In this document: piece by piece, positions 9,225 through 18,782 of the stretch | Layout of the letters: each line of letters begins with the position of its first letter | How positions within the stretch are numbered: the first letter of the stretch is position 1 | Origin: Gammaproteobacteria bacterium | GTDB taxonomy: Bacteria > Pseudomonadota > Gammaproteobacteria > Arenicellales > UBA868 | Reading direction: 5' to 3' | Assembly: GCA_014239575.1 (NCBI GenBank) | Contig: JAAZYQ010000006.1 | Coordinates: forward strand, 1 to 34,244 | DNA: 34,244 nucleotides | Notes under the pieces: model-generated | Told to the model about the DNA's origin: nothing | Databases searched by the model: none | The model's input: the letters and a program-made list of their open reading frames with translations, nothing else | Translations under genes and position numbers: made by a program

Positions 9225-10163
9225 ATGATCACCTATGAAGCCCTTGAACAGACCGCCAGCAATATTATGGCCAATGCTGCCATTGATATTCCCCCAGACT
9301 ACCGCAAAGGGATCGAACAAATGGCGGTAACGGAGACGGGAAACCTGTCGTGCTTTGTCCTTAAGACCATGATTGATAACTGGGATGCGGCGACTGAGGA
9401 CCGCCGACCAATGTGTGCGGATACAGGCCTACCCCGCTACTACGTTAAGGTAGGCAACAACGCGCAGGTGGAAGGTGGGTTTATTGCGCTTGAGAAAGCG
9501 CTGCGTAATGCGACGGCCCAGGCAACCCACGACATTCCACTGCGGCCCAATCGCGTTCATCCCCTGTGGCGCACGGACAACAATAATAACGTCGGTATCA
9601 ACGCACCCGAAATCGACTGGAGTTTTGAACCCGACGTCAGTTGGGTCGACATTACAACAGTCCATAAAGGCGGTCTGTTTGGTACGGATTACCGGATGCT
9701 TTTCCCCGGAGATGGCATTGACGGCATCAAACGTTTTTATCTGGATACCTTGATTTCGTTTGGAAAACGAGGCCTGGCTTGCCAGCCGGCCATTGTCGGG
9801 GTTGGTCTTGGTGGCTCAAAAGATACCTGCATGGTGCTTGGAAAACAGGCCGCCTGCCTGCGCACTGTCGGCAACCGCAATCCAGATCCCAAAATCGCCG
9901 CGCTGGAACTGGAACTTCAAACTCTTGGTAACAACATCGGCATGGGGGCTATGGGTTTTGTCGGGTCGTCCATGGTGGCCGATTGCCACATCGAAGTGGG
10001 GTATACCCATACCGGTGGATTACCCATGAGTGTTCATACCTTTTGCCTCTCCTCACGACGCGCAACTGCCAGAATTCATTTGGATAACACTGTCGAATAT
10101 CGTACGGACCCGCAATGGTTTACACCTTACATACGCCGGGAGACACCGTCATGGCCAAACTAA
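9225..10163 (+). CDS. Class I (4Fe-4S) fumarate hydratase / tartrate dehydratase alpha subunit
   Basis: MCADTGLPRYYVKVG, GLGGSKDTCMVLGKQA, ELELQTLGNNIGMGAMGFVG, GYTHTGGLPMSVH. Confidence 0.92.
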   Translation: MITYEALEQTASNIMANAAIDIPPDYRKGIEQMAVTETGNLSCFVLKTMIDNWDAATEDRRPMCADTGLPRYYVKVGNNAQVEGGFIALEKALRNATAQATHDIPLRPNRVHPLWRTDNNNNVGINAPEIDWSFEPDVSWVDITTVHKGGLFGTDYRMLFPGDGIDGIKRFYLDTLISFGKRGLACQPAIVGVGLGGSKDTCMVLGKQAACLRTVGNRNPDPKIAALELELQTLGNNIGMGAMGFVGSSMVADCHIEVGYTHTGGLPMSVHTFCLSSRRATARIHLDNTVEYRTDPQWFTPYIRRETPSWPN

Positions 10164-10831
10164 CTGACGGATTTGAGACAGTCCATCTGACGATTCCAAT
10201 AGATACGCAAGAGATCGCTAATCTAAAAATAGGAACCATCGTCTATCTCGACGGGGTCATCTACACCGCACGCGAGGGGGTATACACACGGGTTATCGAC
10301 AATGGCCATAAGATTCCAACGGATCTTGCTGCAATCAGTAACGTTAATTTTCAGTGTTCACCCGCAGCTGCAATCAAGGCGGATGGCAGTTACAACGTTG
10401 GCGGAGTCACGGCAACGGCCAGTTTTCGTTTTGCCAAGTGGATGAAAGAGTGGTTTCGTCTCTCCGGTGCCCGTGTCATCATTGGCAAAGGTGGCATGTC
10501 GAGCGAGCAGTATAAAGAACTGTTTGTCCCAGCCGGTGCGATCTACCTGACCACAGTCGGATACGGAACCGGAGCACTGTTAGGGCGCGGCATCCAAAAG
10601 GTCCGGCAAGTCCACTGGGCCGAGGAATTAGGCACTGCGCAGGCCATGTGGATTTTTGAGGTAGAGAATTTCGGTCCGTTTATTGTCGATAGCGACTTAC
10701 AGGGTAACAGCCTTTTCGAGGCACAAGGAGCGCTCATCAACGAGCGACTGGCTACCCTGTACGAAGGCCTCAAAAGCCCCTCGCTCAGCCGTTACGGCGA
10801 AACTGACGATCGACGTGACGAGTTAATTTAG
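10151..10831 (+). CDS. Class I fumarate hydratase / tartrate dehydratase beta subunit
   Basis: YLDGVIYTARE, GKGGMSSEQY; overlaps the alpha gene by 13 nt (ATG at 10151 preferred over ORF start 10115). Confidence 0.9.
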   Translation: MAKLTDGFETVHLTIPIDTQEIANLKIGTIVYLDGVIYTAREGVYTRVIDNGHKIPTDLAAISNVNFQCSPAAAIKADGSYNVGGVTATASFRFAKWMKEWFRLSGARVIIGKGGMSSEQYKELFVPAGAIYLTTVGYGTGALLGRGIQKVRQVHWAEELGTAQAMWIFEVENFGPFIVDSDLQGNSLFEAQGALINERLATLYEGLKSPSLSRYGETDDRRDELI

Positions 10832-11037
10832 ATCCCGAAATTCTGCGTTAATGCCCGTACCGTGCCTGCCTAGACTAAATGGTTGGCACCCTCTTGGGCC
10901 GTTGGGTGAGCACCCAACAGGGCTACCCGGAGTCGTCTCGCAGTGAGTACGGTCACCGTGGACTCGCTCTTTAGTCAAACCCAAAAGCCGAAAACACTTT
11001 GAGACGCTGATCAGTCACTCAGCCTGGCAGTCGCGGA

Positions 11038-11730
11038 CTACTTGACCTCGCGCAACTCGATTTCAAAAACCAGAGTCTCCTCGGGGCCAATAGCTCCGCC
11101 AGCACCAGTACTGCCATAGGCGAGCTCCGGCGGGATCACCACCTCCCACCGCGATCCTTCAGACATCAGTTGAAGAATCTCTTGCCAGCCCGGAATAATG
11201 CCCCCCAGGCTGAATGTTGCAGGCTGGTTACGTTTGAACGAGCTATCGAACTCGGTGCCGTCAATCAGCGTGCCGCGGTAATGCACGACCACCGTGTCAC
11301 TCGCCTGTGGCTGTCTTCCAGTTCCTTCAACCAAAACGGTGTATAGAATCCCGCTGTCTGTTGTGCTCACGCCTTCGCGCTGCCCATATTCAGCCCGGAA
11401 TGCCGCCCCGGCGCTGGCACTTCCCTGCGATTTCGCCATAGTCTCCTCCTGTGCGTGCTTTCGTGCTCCAGTGATCGCGGCTGCCATCTGCTCATCCGTC
11501 ATCGCCGGAGCACGCCCTGCGAGTACGTCTTCAATTGCCTGCGCCAGATGTACCGGATCCAAATCGAGATTATCGGCCTTCATCTGTTGTGCAATCTGAC
11601 TGCCGATCTGAAACCCTAGGGCATAACTGAATTGCTCGCTCGAGGTTTGTGGCACATCATCACCCCTAGCAGACGACCCAATCAGTAGGGCCACTAATGC
11701 TGAGGTAACGGATAAAACAATCTTGGTCAT
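11038..11730 (-). CDS. FKBP-type peptidyl-prolyl cis-trans isomerase, FkpA/Mip-like, exported
   Basis: Signal peptide; SYALGFQIGSQIAQQ N-domain; VVHYRGTLIDGTEFDSSFKRNQPATFSLGGIIPGWQE FKBP domain. Confidence 0.94.
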   Translation of the reverse strand: MTKIVLSVTSALVALLIGSSARGDDVPQTSSEQFSYALGFQIGSQIAQQMKADNLDLDPVHLAQAIEDVLAGRAPAMTDEQMAAAITGARKHAQEETMAKSQGSASAGAAFRAEYGQREGVSTTDSGILYTVLVEGTGRQPQASDTVVVHYRGTLIDGTEFDSSFKRNQPATFSLGGIIPGWQEILQLMSEGSRWEVVIPPELAYGSTGAGGAIGPEETLVFEIELREVK

Positions 11731-12851
11731 AGGTCTTTCAGGTCTCCAGGGTAGGTTTCGCTCTGCAGCGACTTATCTTCAACAATGCCCTGCACTTCAA
11801 TAGTGACATGCGACACCCGGGGGCAACGCTCACGGAGTTGGGCTTCGAGTTCATCAATTATACGTTCTATGCGTTCCAGGGTCGCCTGGACCGCAGCACG
11901 GTCAGCGACATAGGATTGAAGCGCAAGGTCTGAGCGGCGTGACTCAGGCAATGCAGCCAGTAATGTTCGCTCATGTTTATCAATATGATCACGTAATCCT
12001 GCCAGAACTGCCTCTTCACGCATCTCGACTTCAGCTACCAGTACGGTGTGATCCTCGTCTATGACGATGCTACGTAGATCGTGGTAGTCCTCGATTTCAT
12101 GGTGCGCCTTCGTGATGGCCTCGAAAATACTTTCTGCCTCGCGATCCCGCACATCCGACAGAAACCGCATATTGATGGCGCCCAGGATAATGGCCGTAAC
12201 TCCCAGCATTAGGGCAATAGCCATTGAAAAACCGACATCCCAAGCTGCATTACCCGTCAGCCGGGATAAGGCAATCCCGCAACTCGCCAGCACCAGTCCG
12301 GTGACCGCGATTGCATCCTCGAGCACCACTGCCAGCAGGGTTGGATCACTCGCCCGAAACAATTTTTGCCACGGCGACAGCGATTGCAGGCGTGCCCGAC
12401 TGGAAAATTCCGCCCAGGCAATACGCAATACGTAACCCTCAACAACGAATGCGATTGCCAGTACCGCAGCCGCCAGCCAGATCGAGTCAATATTGAAATC
12501 GCCGATAACAATAACAGAAATCCCAACACCTTCATCCAACTGGCGCCAGGCATGCCAGGCATGGGCCACCCCAAGCCCGCAGCCGATTGAGAAAAGGCCG
12601 ATGGCGCTCCAAAGATTCCAAAGGTATTTTTTCTGCCCGTGACCAAATGCGTAACGGACGTCGGCCTGCCGTTTGCCCTGGGCCAGACCAATCAGAAGAA
12701 ATAGCTGATTCAAGGTATCCATCAAGCTATGTACCGCCTCGTTCATCATGGCGGCAGACTGGGTCGGGAGTGCAACAGCAAACTTGAGTACGGTCAAAAC
12801 TGCATTACCGCAAATAGCACTCAAGACGGCGCGCTGGGAGCCAGAAGCCAT
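11727..12851 (-). CDS. Cation diffusion facilitator family transporter, SLC30A9 (ZnT9)-like
   Basis: MMNEAVHSLMDTLNQLFLL, YAFGHGQKKYLWNLWSAIG, LEDAIAVTGLVLASCGIALSRLTGNAAWD; overlaps downstream FKBP start by 4 nt. Confidence 0.9.
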   Translation of the reverse strand: MASGSQRAVLSAICGNAVLTVLKFAVALPTQSAAMMNEAVHSLMDTLNQLFLLIGLAQGKRQADVRYAFGHGQKKYLWNLWSAIGLFSIGCGLGVAHAWHAWRQLDEGVGISVIVIGDFNIDSIWLAAAVLAIAFVVEGYVLRIAWAEFSSRARLQSLSPWQKLFRASDPTLLAVVLEDAIAVTGLVLASCGIALSRLTGNAAWDVGFSMAIALMLGVTAIILGAINMRFLSDVRDREAESIFEAITKAHHEIEDYHDLRSIVIDEDHTVLVAEVEMREEAVLAGLRDHIDKHERTLLAALPESRRSDLALQSYVADRAAVQATLERIERIIDELEAQLRERCPRVSHVTIEVQGIVEDKSLQSETYPGDLKDL

Positions 12852-12969
12852 AGTTGCTTAAATCCTGTACTGATAACGGTTAGGCGACCGATGCCTACAC
12901 CAGGCGCCCAGAGTATACTTAGTTGGATAATACAAGTTGCAACCCATCCCTGAATATCCCACAGACCCG

Positions 12970-13236
12970 ATGCCTATAGACCGCAAACTTCTGGAAATCC
13001 TCTGCTGCCCCGTTAGCAAACAAGCGTTGGCCGTGCTCAATTCTGAGCAACTGGCTCTGATCAACCAGCAGATCGCCGCAGGAAGTATCACCACTGCCGA
13101 TGACAGGGTCATAACCACACCACTGAATGAGGGGTTGATCACAAACAACCAGCAGCGAATCTACCGGATCGATGACGATATTCCGGTTATGCTGGAAAAA
13201 GAAAGCATCCCCGCAGACCAATTCGACGGACTATAA
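12970..13236 (+). CDS. Trm112 family protein
   Basis: MPIDRKLLEILCCPVSKQALAVL ... LITNNQQRIYRIDDDIPVMLEKESI; ATG at 12970 preferred. Confidence 0.85.
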   Translation: MPIDRKLLEILCCPVSKQALAVLNSEQLALINQQIAAGSITTADDRVITTPLNEGLITNNQQRIYRIDDDIPVMLEKESIPADQFDGL

Positions 13237-13282
13237 CGACTTCTTGGGGCGACCCACTGGGCACTCCGGGGGATCAGGCGAC

Positions 13283-14473
13283 TTACGCAGCGTCCTCGGC
13301 ATAATGATCCATCAGGATGCGTGCCACTTCAGGGCGAGCGAATTCCAGGGGCAGATCCTCGCCCGCTGCAAGCATCTCCCGAACCCGAGTGCCAGATAAC
13401 AGTACAAAATCTTCTTTCTGGTGATCCGGTGCATCACGCATCATCACTACCCGGTTCAGCTTCTTTGAATAGGCGGTGTGGTCTGCTCGGAAAATTTCGA
13501 TATCGAGCGCATCTGAAGGCACTTCTTCATCAAAAATCTCCTGCGCGTCAAAGGCGCCGTAAAAATCACCAACCCCAGCATGATCACGCCCAACAATCAG
13601 GTGCGTGCAACCGGCATTCTGTCGAAACAGTGCATGCAGCACGGCTTCTCGCGGCCCCGCGTAGAGCATATCAAAGCCATACCCGCTGATCATTACTGAA
13701 TTAGACGGAAAATACAGATCGACCATCTTACGGATAGCAGCGTCTCGCACCTCGGCCGGTATATCACCGGGCTTGAGTTTGCCCAGCAGCATATGGATCA
13801 GCACACCATCAGCGCCTACCGTGTCACTGGCTATCTTGCACAACTCTTCATGGGCGCGGTGCATGGGGTTGCGCGTCTGAAACGCGACCACAGTCTCCCA
13901 CCCGCGTTCGGCGATCTCCTGACGAATTTGGCCAGCTGTGCAAAAAGTGCCAGGGAACTCGCTTTCAAAATAACTGAAGTTCAACACCTCGATCGGCCCT
14001 GAGATTACAAACTTTCCTAAAGAGATAAAGGTCGCAACACCCGGATGCTCGGGATCTACTGTGCGGTACACCTTTTGTGTGATGAGATCGATTTCTTCAT
14101 CAGTCAGTTCCTCGACGGCTTCGACCTTCTGAATGGCAATCACCGGATCACCGAATATATTCGGATCACGCAATGCGATCTGTGAACCCACAGCAATCCC
14201 GTGACCATCGGATACAAGGTTGAGGACTGGCACAGGCCAGAACAGACCATCGCTGGTACGCATATCAGTGGCCACACTAAGCGCGTCAACCTTGTTCATG
14301 AACCCGGTTAGAGGCGTGAAATATCCGGCTCCCAGCATCACGACATTGGCCGCTGCTGCAGAACTGATGATCAATTGTGGCAGTTTGACGGCTTGCGCTT
14401 CCAACGTCGCGCGACGCGCCGAATCCTCTACCAGCAGTGGAGTGAGGGAATCTGAACCATGGGGCCTGATCAT
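13283..14473 (-). CDS. sat: Sulfate adenylyltransferase (ATP sulfurylase), homo-oligomeric type
   Basis: GYFTPLTGFM, VVAFQTRNPMHRAHEEL, LIVGRDHAGVGDFYG, LSGTRVREMLAAGE. Confidence 0.96.
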   Translation of the reverse strand: MIRPHGSDSLTPLLVEDSARRATLEAQAVKLPQLIISSAAAANVVMLGAGYFTPLTGFMNKVDALSVATDMRTSDGLFWPVPVLNLVSDGHGIAVGSQIALRDPNIFGDPVIAIQKVEAVEELTDEEIDLITQKVYRTVDPEHPGVATFISLGKFVISGPIEVLNFSYFESEFPGTFCTAGQIRQEIAERGWETVVAFQTRNPMHRAHEELCKIASDTVGADGVLIHMLLGKLKPGDIPAEVRDAAIRKMVDLYFPSNSVMISGYGFDMLYAGPREAVLHALFRQNAGCTHLIVGRDHAGVGDFYGAFDAQEIFDEEVPSDALDIEIFRADHTAYSKKLNRVVMMRDAPDHQKEDFVLLSGTRVREMLAAGEDLPLEFARPEVARILMDHYAEDAA

Positions 14474-14659
14474 GACTTAAAGTCTCCGGGAATAGGGTCG
14501 AATCACTGATGAACGTGTTGATAACAGCCCATTACCTACGCGGACCTGGCGCCAAGCATTCATCGCTAAGGCAAACATTAGCACCTTCGAATCGAGGCGC
14601 TGACAAAATTTGTTGATTAACCCATAAGGTTTAAGCACCCCAATACAACCAAACAACTC

Positions 14660-14677
14660 AGCCAGTTGGCACTGGCT
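14660..14677 (-). terminator. Hairpin (AGCCAGT GCCA ACTGGCT) just downstream of the DAHP synthase stop
   Basis: Perfect 7-bp stem with 4-nt loop, followed on the minus strand by GAGTTGTTTGG (moderately T-rich). Confidence 0.5.
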
Positions 14678-14682
14678 CAGGT

Positions 14683-15732
14683 TTATCTACGGCGTCGGCC
14701 CCGAACCGCCTCAGCCAGATGCGACAACAGTGGCAGCGTGTCCTCCCAGCCAATGCAGGCGTCAGTAATACTCTGGCCGTAAGTCAGTGTCTCGTCAGGG
14801 ACAATATCCTGTCGGCCCGATTGCAAATGGCTCTCAATCATGACCCCCATCAGACGACGTTCGCCAGCAGCCAGTTGATCGCAGACAGCCCCGACGACCT
14901 CGAGCTGTCGCTGTGGATCCTTGTTGCTGTTAGCGTGACTACAGTCGACCATAAGGCGAGTGGGAATACCGGCCTTGGACATCAGCGCTGCCGCTTGGTC
15001 AAGACTTTGGGAGTCATAATTAGGCTCAATACCACCGCGAAGGATTACGTGACCATCGTCATTGCCAGCCGTGGCATAAATAGCCGAGCGCCCTTCCTTG
15101 GTAAGGGTTAGAAAATGATGCGGATGTTGCGCGGCTCCGACAGCATCGACTGCAATCTTTAGATTGCCGTCCGTGCCATTTTTGAATCCTACTGGGCAAG
15201 AGAGTCCAGACGCCATCTCACGGTGCAGCTGACTCTCGGTAGTCCGCGCACCAATAGCCCCCCAACTGACAAGGTCGGCCAGGTATTGCGGCGTTAACAG
15301 GTCCAAGTACTCGGTTCCCGCCGCGACGCCCAGTTCATTGATATCAGCCAACAGTTTGCGTGCTGTGCGCAAGCCCCGGTTAATATCAAATGACCCGTCG
15401 AGGCCTGGATCATTGATCAACCCTTTCCAACCAACAGTAGTGCGGGGCTTCTCAAAGTAGGTCCGCATGATCAACACTAGCTCGTTGGCATACTGGCCTA
15501 CCAGCGGCGACAGTCGACCAGCATATTCCAGCGCTGCCGAAGGATCATGAATCGAGCATGGCCCAACTACGACGATGAGACGGTCGTCGTGGCCGTGGAG
15601 TATTTGGTGAATATCCTGGCGAGCCGCAAAAACGACTTCGGCGATCCGTTGATTCACGGGAAACTCGGCGACAACCGTTGCCGGATTGGCAACATCTCGG
15701 ATGTCGACAATACGAAGATCGTCGGTTTTCAT
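14683..15732 (-). CDS. Class I 3-deoxy-7-phosphoheptulonate (DAHP) synthase
   Basis: VVGPCSIHDPSAALEYA, MRTYFEKPRTTVGWKGLINDPGLDGSFDINRGL, VDCSHANSNKD; ATG at 15732 preferred over GTG at 15741. Confidence 0.96.
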   Translation of the reverse strand: MKTDDLRIVDIRDVANPATVVAEFPVNQRIAEVVFAARQDIHQILHGHDDRLIVVVGPCSIHDPSAALEYAGRLSPLVGQYANELVLIMRTYFEKPRTTVGWKGLINDPGLDGSFDINRGLRTARKLLADINELGVAAGTEYLDLLTPQYLADLVSWGAIGARTTESQLHREMASGLSCPVGFKNGTDGNLKIAVDAVGAAQHPHHFLTLTKEGRSAIYATAGNDDGHVILRGGIEPNYDSQSLDQAAALMSKAGIPTRLMVDCSHANSNKDPQRQLEVVGAVCDQLAAGERRLMGVMIESHLQSGRQDIVPDETLTYGQSITDACIGWEDTLPLLSHLAEAVRGRRRR

Positions 15733-15832
15733 TGCGTGCACTGTGATAACCCAGGGGCTTGGCTTGCGTCACCCCCGCGGTGGCGCAAAACGGCGCGGAT
15801 TATATCACTGCATGAACACCAGTCGTAGCTCG

Positions 15833-17872
15833 TCAATCCTCCACGGGGTGTTCGAAACTCGACATCAGTTGTTTCTGTATCGCCGCTGGCGCGGGTTCAT
15901 AGTTGGCAAACTCCATATTGTAGCTACCTTCCCCACCCGTCACCGACTTTAGCCGAGACTGGTAATTGGTCATCTCGGCGAGAGGCGCCTGGCCGGTGAT
16001 CACCATGCGTCCCCCACTGACCATATCGGTACTCACGACTCGGCCACGCCTTGATGAAAGATCGCCTGCAATGTCTCCCATATTGTCAGCTGGAACCATC
16101 GCCTCGATACTGACTATCGGCTCTAGAATCAGTGGTTTGGCCTTGGCAATAGCGTCCAGAAATGCCTTGCGCCCCGCATTCACAAAAGCCACCTCCTTAG
16201 AATCGACTGGGTGATGCTTGCCGTCATAGACCTTGACCCGGACGTCCTGCATGGGAAATCCGGCTATCGCACCTCCATTTAGAACGCTGCGTACACCCTT
16301 TTCCACCGCAGGAATAAATTGAGTTGGAATCACCCCACCAACGATTTTATTGGCAAACTCGAAACCCGAACCACGGGGCAAAGGTTCAATCTCCAGGAAC
16401 ACTTCGCCAAATTGGCCCGCACCGCCGGTCTGCTTCTTATGTCGGCAATGCCCTTTGGCAGCTTTGCCAATGGTTTCCCGGTAGGGAATAGATGGCACCC
16501 CGGTCGTGACCGTGAGACCATATTGATCAGACATACGTTCAATAGCCATGCGTAGATGCAGTTCACCGGTTCCACGCAGAACTGTCTCGTTAGCTACCGG
16601 ATCTCGCTCTACCCGCAGACAGGGATCGGATGTGGTGAGGCGCAACAACACATCTGCCATCTTCTGTTCATCGCCTCGGCTACTCGGCGCAATCGATACA
16701 CCGGCCATCGGCGTAGGAAGATTCAACGGCTCGAGGTGAATGAGATCTTCATCGTGCGAGTCATGCAACACATCATCGTAGGACAAGCCATCAACCTTGG
16801 ACACCAGCGCAATGTCACCGGGAACGGCGACACTCAACTCGCTGCTTTCCTTACCCAATGGAGTTGATAAGTTGCTGATTTTTAGAGGCTTACGAGCATC
16901 GCCCACGAATAACGGCATATCCTTGCGGATCTGGCCCTGGTGTACACGGAGCAGGGTCTGGCGCCCGACATATGGATCAAAAGAAACTTTAAACACATGG
17001 GCCAGCGCATGTTTTGTGGGGTCGGTGCTGACCTCAACCTTTTGCGCATCATCGCCGAAGCCATTTTTAAAATGAGGGGGGTTTCCTTCGGCTGGATTAG
17101 GTAACAAACGGACAATAAAATCCAGTAGTTCAGAAATCCCAACTCCGGTATGGGCAGACACGAAACACACCGGGACAAGGTGCCCCTCACGCATCGCCTG
17201 TTCAAATGCATCATGCAACTGTTGGGCCGAGACTACGCCCTGATCAAGGTAAACCCCCATGAGTTCCTCGTCTACCTCAACCGCCTGATCCACAATCGCG
17301 GTGTGGGAACTTTCCGCTGAGGAAAACGCCGGCTCTCCCTCAGCTTTGAAAAAGCAATCTATAACCTCCTTACTGTCACCGGACGGCAGGTTAACTGCAA
17401 GACACTCGTCGCCAAAAGCTTCGCGCACCTGCTGGTAGATTGCCTGAAGATCAGCCTGATCATCATCGATATGGTTAATCACCACCATGCGGCACTGATC
17501 CTGACTCTGGGCCCAACTCATCATCCGGCGACTGGTGCTCTCAACACCCCGTTGGGCATTGATTACCACAGCCACTGTTTCAACGGCAGGCAAGACGCTG
17601 AGCGCCGCACCAACAAAGTCAGGGTAACCTGGGGTGTCGAGCAGATTGATGTGGGTGTTACGGTAATCGAAGCCAGCAAGTGAAGACGAAAGCGAGTGAC
17701 CGTGCTTCTTTTCAAGTTCATCCCAGTCACTAACCGTGGTACCTTTGTCGATCACACCTGGAGTCTTAATCGCACCGGCATGAGCCAGAATCTGCTCTAC
17801 CAACATCGTCTTGCCCGCGCCAGCGTGGCCAGCAAAAGCGACATTACGAATATCCTCTGTCTGGTAATCCAT
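15833..17872 (-). CDS. Elongation factor G-like (EF-G2 type) GTPase
   Basis: GHAGAGKT P-loop, DTPGYPDF, EF-G domains IV/V; ATG at 17872 with GGAGG upstream. Confidence 0.93.
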   Translation of the reverse strand: MDYQTEDIRNVAFAGHAGAGKTMLVEQILAHAGAIKTPGVIDKGTTVSDWDELEKKHGHSLSSSLAGFDYRNTHINLLDTPGYPDFVGAALSVLPAVETVAVVINAQRGVESTSRRMMSWAQSQDQCRMVVINHIDDDQADLQAIYQQVREAFGDECLAVNLPSGDSKEVIDCFFKAEGEPAFSSAESSHTAIVDQAVEVDEELMGVYLDQGVVSAQQLHDAFEQAMREGHLVPVCFVSAHTGVGISELLDFIVRLLPNPAEGNPPHFKNGFGDDAQKVEVSTDPTKHALAHVFKVSFDPYVGRQTLLRVHQGQIRKDMPLFVGDARKPLKISNLSTPLGKESSELSVAVPGDIALVSKVDGLSYDDVLHDSHDEDLIHLEPLNLPTPMAGVSIAPSSRGDEQKMADVLLRLTTSDPCLRVERDPVANETVLRGTGELHLRMAIERMSDQYGLTVTTGVPSIPYRETIGKAAKGHCRHKKQTGGAGQFGEVFLEIEPLPRGSGFEFANKIVGGVIPTQFIPAVEKGVRSVLNGGAIAGFPMQDVRVKVYDGKHHPVDSKEVAFVNAGRKAFLDAIAKAKPLILEPIVSIEAMVPADNMGDIAGDLSSRRGRVVSTDMVSGGRMVITGQAPLAEMTNYQSRLKSVTGGEGSYNMEFANYEPAPAAIQKQLMSSFEHPVED

Positions 17873-17986
17873 TATCTTCACCCTCCTCGGTTATCCTTGC
17901 GTTTTATACTTGCGTGTCGATTCCTATAATGACTGATTTTCCGAATTTGGCCTTCAAACTGCGGCTTTCTTTTTAATGACAGAGTC

Positions 17987-18601
17987 ATGACTATCACGTT
18001 CACCGAACCAAATCAACAAGATGTGTGGGAAAATCGCTACCAGGGCAGGAAAACCGGATGGGATCGGGGGCAATCTAGCCCAGCAATCGGCCACTGGTTT
18101 CCCTCGATATCTCCACCCCCGGCCCGGATACTGGTGCCTGCCTGTGGTTGCGGTCACGAGGTCGTGACACTTTGTGAACAGGGATATGTCGTCACCGCTA
18201 TCGATTTCGCACCCAGTGCGATCGAGACACTCAATACAAAACTCCATCAAAAGGGACTGCGGGCTGATGTCATCCAGGCTGATCTGCTTGCCTGGGAGCC
18301 AACGCAGGCATTTGATATTGTTTATGAGCAAACGGCTCTGTGTGCACTGGAGCCGGCCTTGTGGCATAACTATGCCGATCGCCTGTACCAGTGGTTGACG
18401 GCCGAAGGAATACTATTGGGCCTGTTCATGCAGACTGACCGTGAAGGCGGGCCGCCCTGGCACTGCGCTATTGAATCGCTGAAAGAGGTGTTCCCGGCGA
18501 CACGATGGCACTGGCCATCCCAACAAGACCAACGGATTACGCACCCAAGTGGCTTTAACGAGTTAGCATTAGTTCTAAAACGTCGAAGGTCGGCCAGATA
18601 A
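17987..18601 (+). CDS. TPMT-like class I SAM-dependent methyltransferase
   Basis: WENRYQGRKTGWDRGQSSPAI, ILVPACGCGHEVVTLCEQGYVVTAIDFAPSAIE. Confidence 0.88.
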   Translation: MTITFTEPNQQDVWENRYQGRKTGWDRGQSSPAIGHWFPSISPPPARILVPACGCGHEVVTLCEQGYVVTAIDFAPSAIETLNTKLHQKGLRADVIQADLLAWEPTQAFDIVYEQTALCALEPALWHNYADRLYQWLTAEGILLGLFMQTDREGGPPWHCAIESLKEVFPATRWHWPSQQDQRITHPSGFNELALVLKRRRSAR

Positions 18602-18782
18602 AACTATTTTTGCCCTAAAATTGTTGCAACCTTGACAACGGTTGCCTAAAGTTGCGTCGTCTCAACGCATGTCGTAACCCGCTCGACGGAATGGTTCATA
18701 TTGAGATCAACTGCATGTTCCGATCCGAACCCGGGTATGCAGTCGCACATACACTGGGTTCGCGTGGCATACTGACAAACCG

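Noticed and set aside
18626-18645. GCAACC...GGTTGC inverted repeat with an embedded TTGACA upstream of glnS
   Set aside because: Only a 6-bp stem and no acceptable -10 element at proper spacing; not enough to call a promoter or operator.
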